NCBI RefSeq assembly: GCF_039523415.1
Contig: NZ_BAAAFG010000005.1
Location: 62,001 to 126,000 of the forward strand
Direction of reading: 5' to 3'
DNA: 64,000 bases
Origin: Gangjinia marincola
GTDB lineage: Bacteria; Bacteroidota; Bacteroidia; Flavobacteriales; Flavobacteriaceae
The translations under genes and the position numbers were made by a program. A model generated the notes under the pieces. The model was not told the DNA's origin. It ran no database searches and saw only the letters and a list, made by a program, of their open reading frames with translations. Positions 61,902-64,000 of the stretch are shown in pieces (positions within the stretch are counted from its first letter, which is position 1; every line of letters starts with the position of its first letter).

Positions 61902-61931
61902 ATCCGGTAGCTAATTTACACAACGTACAAC

Positions 61932-62936
61932 CTAGACTACCTTTACCACCATCTTACCTATATTATCGCCATCAAATAATCCAATAAATGCCTCAGGTAT
62001 AGTGTCAAAACCTTCAACAATCGTTTCCTTATGTTTTAACTTACCATCTTGAAGCCATTGTGTAAGCGCCTCACGTGCTTCGCTAAATTGATCTTTATAA
62101 TCCCGAACGATAAATCCTTGCATTGATGCACTGTTTTTGATTAAGAAGGGTTGCGGACTTATACTTTGAGGCATTTCAGTTTTATTGTAAACTGCTATTG
62201 CGCCACAATTTATAATTCGCGCTCCGTGGTTTAGTAAGGGGAATATCGCATCAGCAATTTCACCGCCTACATTGTCGTAATAAATGTCTACGCCATTGGG
62301 ACAGGCCTCCTTTAAGGCTTTTTGTATATCAGCTGTAGTTTTATAATTAATGCCTTTATCCATTCCAAAATCTTGGGTGAGTAACTGCACTTTTTTATCA
62401 GAACCGGCGATACCTACCACGTGGCAGCCCTTAATCTTTCCGATTTGACCAGCGACACTTCCAACCGCTCCGGCAGCACCAGATACCACTTGTGTCTCAC
62501 CATCTTGTGGTTTTCCGATATTCGTCATACCAACGTAAGCCGTAATACCTGTCATTCCTAAAACTCCCAGATAGGCCGAAAGTTCAGCCTGATCACTAGG
62601 TATTTTTTGAAGACCTTTTCCGTTGGACAATTGATGCTCCTTCCAAGCTAATTCTCCCATGACTACATCACCCTTTTTAAAATCCTTATGGTTTGATTCT
62701 CCTACTTCTGCAATAATAGCCGAGGTGATGGGTTCATTTAATGCAAAAGGCTCAATATAGGATTTTTGATTACGCATTCTTCCGCGTAAATAAGGGTCTA
62801 CAGAAACGTATTTCGTATGTAGAATAAGTTGACCTTTATCTGGCGACTCAATCATTTCGGTAATAAACTTAAAATCGTCTTTAGTAGGTTTTCCGTCTGG
62901 TCTGTTCTTAAGAAGTATTGTTTGTGTTTTGTGCAT
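61932..62936 (-). CDS. NADP-dependent oxidoreductase, CurA/MDR quinone-oxidoreductase-like
   Basis: A 334-residue zinc-free medium-chain reductase from ATG 62936 (MHKTQTILLKNRPDGKPTKDDF). Signatures are YLRGRMRNQKSY, GMTGITAYVG, the cofactor motif VSGAAGAVGSVAGQIGKIKGCHVVGIAGSDKK and YYDNVGGEIADA. It reduces enones, curcumin-type compounds or quinones with NADPH. An apparent N-terminal extension of 25 residues is read-through of an upstream GAGCGAAGTCG repeat and is rejected. Confidence 0.92.
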   Translation of the reverse strand: MHKTQTILLKNRPDGKPTKDDFKFITEMIESPDKGQLILHTKYVSVDPYLRGRMRNQKSYIEPFALNEPITSAIIAEVGESNHKDFKKGDVVMGELAWKEHQLSNGKGLQKIPSDQAELSAYLGVLGMTGITAYVGMTNIGKPQDGETQVVSGAAGAVGSVAGQIGKIKGCHVVGIAGSDKKVQLLTQDFGMDKGINYKTTADIQKALKEACPNGVDIYYDNVGGEIADAIFPLLNHGARIINCGAIAVYNKTEMPQSISPQPFLIKNSASMQGFIVRDYKDQFSEAREALTQWLQDGKLKHKETIVEGFDTIPEAFIGLFDGDNIGKMVVKVV

Positions 62937-62952
62937 GGTATATGGTTTTACT

Positions 62953-63089
62953 GAATATCCGCATATTGACATAAAATAAAAACTGTCACATTGAGCGAAG
63001 TCGAAATGCATTGAAAATGAACGATTTAAAATTTTCGATTGTTCTCAAATTGGTAGGGAATTGTACTACATGTCAATATGCAGATATTC
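62953..63089. repeat. 137-bp element with 20-bp inverted arms and an internal GAGCGAAGTCG repeat
   Basis: The left arm GAATATCCGCATATTGACAT (62953-62972) and right arm (63070-63089) are reverse complements with one mismatch. Each arm contains a palindrome AATAT-N4-ATATT (CCGC in one, GCAG in the other). Between them lies TGTCACATTGAGCGAAGTCG at 62984-63003, resembling a dispersed repeat of Flavobacteriaceae. The element sits between two minus-strand oxidoreductase genes. Confidence 0.85.
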
Positions 63090-63142
63090 ATATGTTTATA
63101 TTGTAGCGTTTATTTTTTGCAACTTGCTTCCGAAGAAAAAAT

Positions 63143-63772
63143 CTAAGAAATAGTATCCAGTATTTCTTTAATAGGATGATCTCCAGACAGAATTTCAAAG
63201 GTCACATTAGGAGCTACATCATCTGGAAGGCAGTGAACCAGTACATTTGCTACATCTGCTCTGGGTATTTCTCCTTGTGGGTCAATGTGTTTCCCACCTC
63301 TAATTTTGTGAGTCGCTTCCTCATTATTTAGTGAACCAGGACGTAAAATAGTATAGGATAACCCGCTGTTTTTCAAATATTCATCTGCTTGATGTTTTGC
63401 CTTAAGGTATTCTTGTAGCTCATCGGCTTCTTCAGGTTTATCGGCTCCAATAGAACTTAACATGACAAATTTTTTGACACCATGTTTCTTAGCGGCATCA
63501 ATGAGCCGTTTAGCACCATCGCGATCTACTGCTTTAACCTTTTGACCACCAGAACCGGCAGCGAAAATCACTTTATCCACATCGTTTAGGGCAAAAGAAA
63601 GATCTTGTTCTAAGTCTGCTAAAACGACCTCTATACCATCCAATTCAAATTGAGCAGTTTGTTCATGTTTTCTTACCATTGCGACGGGCACATATACTTC
63701 GGCTTGATGTAATTGTTGAACGATCATTTTTCCTGTAGTACCATTTGCACCTGCGACTAATATTTTTTCCAT
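63143..63772 (-). CDS. NAD(P)-binding atypical SDR (NmrA/YwnB-like)
   Basis: A 209-residue NAD(P)H-binding protein. The dinucleotide motif is MEKILVAGANGTTGKMIVQQL (1-21), then DKVIFAAGSGGQKV and VKKFVMLSSIGAD with a conserved S. LSYTILRPGSLNNE is typical of the SDR a5/YwnB branch. It may be a redox sensor or flavin/quinone reductase. Its ATG overlaps the first two bases of an 11-bp palindrome. Confidence 0.88.
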   Translation of the reverse strand: MEKILVAGANGTTGKMIVQQLHQAEVYVPVAMVRKHEQTAQFELDGIEVVLADLEQDLSFALNDVDKVIFAAGSGGQKVKAVDRDGAKRLIDAAKKHGVKKFVMLSSIGADKPEEADELQEYLKAKHQADEYLKNSGLSYTILRPGSLNNEEATHKIRGGKHIDPQGEIPRADVANVLVHCLPDDVAPNVTFEILSGDHPIKEILDTIS

Positions 63773-63803
63773 ATTTAAAAGTAAGGCTTACCCTTTTAAA
63801 TAT
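63771..63803. promoter_or_regulatory. Palindrome overlapping the start codon of the SDR gene
   Basis: ATATTTAAAAG (63771-63781) is repeated as the exact reverse complement CTTTTAAATAT (63793-63803). Inside, GTAAG and CTTAC form a second stem. Because the arm includes two bases of the ATG, a repressor or RNA hairpin here could block translation. Confidence 0.6.
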
Positions 63804-64000
63804 AAGAGTTTGCCAGCGTTTTAACCCTAGTTTGGCAATGAGTTGCGAAAGACTACTGATTTATTAAATATTTAGCAAATATTCAAGGATTTTTAAGAAT
63901 TCTTTACCGGTCTGAGAGCTGTATATCCCTTAGGTTAGTGGTGTTTGGCTTTCGCCGAAGAATACACCTTTTAATAATCCATAATTACGACACATGAATT
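63804..64000. other. Terminal non-coding region, possible start of a rightward gene
   Basis: No full gene is visible. An ATG at 63994 begins ATG AAT T at the window edge and may be the start of a plus-strand gene. A hairpin-like GGTGT...ACACC lies near 63939-63968. Confidence 0.3.

Noticed and set aside
62937..63011. N-terminal extension of the NADP-dependent oxidoreductase (MHFDFAQCDS...)
   Set aside because: The extra residues are the translation of the GAGCGAAGTCG dispersed repeat; the family start MHKTQTILLKNRP is at 62936.
1..64000. tRNA, rRNA, insertion sequences, prophage or toxin-antitoxin genes
   Set aside because: None could be recognised by reading; a tRNA scan would be needed to exclude tRNAs fully.

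Overview
This window is ordinary-looking chromosome of a Bacteroidota bacterium, almost certainly a member of the Flavobacteriaceae. The evidence is low GC, several C-terminal type IX secretion (T9SS) sorting domains, Bacteroidota-typical families (DUF5686, DUF1800/DUF1501, DUF6090, DUF4251, DoxX), TAnnTTTG-type -7 boxes with little Shine-Dalgarno signal, a MutS2 without its Smr domain, and a fused alpha/beta E1 ketoacid dehydrogenase. I saw no rRNA, tRNA, prophage, insertion sequence or CRISPR array. One assembly gap (162 N, 13691-13852) interrupts a small secreted-protein gene.

Layout. 1-7.3 kb (minus strand): 5' end of miaA, an ion channel with a C-terminal zinc ribbon, a HAD phosphatase, an exonuclease/GIY-YIG fusion, YggS, DUF1015, a 3-hydroxyacyl-CoA dehydrogenase and a Gfo/Idh oxidoreductase; several start with TTG, and two intergenic gaps hold decaying 7-bp tandem arrays. 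7.3-23.4 kb: housekeeping genes (pcm, smpB, mutS2, ung, SUI1, E1 alpha/beta fusion), a cyanophycinase-like exported peptidase, a DUF5686 outer-membrane protein and an orphan cytoplasmic substrate-binding-fold protein coupled to a nucleoside phosphorylase. 23.5-24.7 kb: a lipocalin-like and an OmpA lipoprotein.

24.8-35.5 kb is an accessory block centred on a type III polyketide synthase. Four overlapping genes (FAD oxidoreductase, methyltransferase, type III PKS, FabZ-like hotdog) are followed, after a T9SS cargo gene and 640 bp of decayed spacer, by a stand-alone beta-ketoacyl synthase and an acyl carrier protein. A tightly packed run follows: MBL-fold protein, nitroreductase, SDR, DoxX, secreted coiled-coil protein, deaminase. 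I infer a biosynthetic pathway to an unknown, probably alkylated aromatic, product.

35.6-39 kb: FNT channel, small proteins, a cysteine-free ArsC-like protein with a ribosome-hibernation factor, and TerC. 39.3-47.2 kb is the most unusual locus. Two operons converge with a 28-bp overlap; each carries one of two paralogous exported beta-lactamase-fold serine hydrolases. One is paired with an ATP/ADP-translocase-like transporter with a HEAT-repeat tail, the other with an exported dikinase-like protein whose domain order (unique N-terminus, phosphohistidine domain, C-terminal ATP-grasp) resembles glucan water dikinase. I propose it as a candidate undescribed periplasmic phosphotransfer system.

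47.3-64 kb: a DUF1800/DUF1501 exported pair, two tail-to-tail DoxX-like paralogues, an MsbA-like ABC exporter, unknown membrane and small proteins, two tandem cold-shock-domain genes, rlmF, an lpxD homologue, mscS, an AI-2E-family permease, a peroxiredoxin-like protein, a DUF4251 lipoprotein, and two oxidoreductase genes whose upstream regions carry operator-like palindromes.
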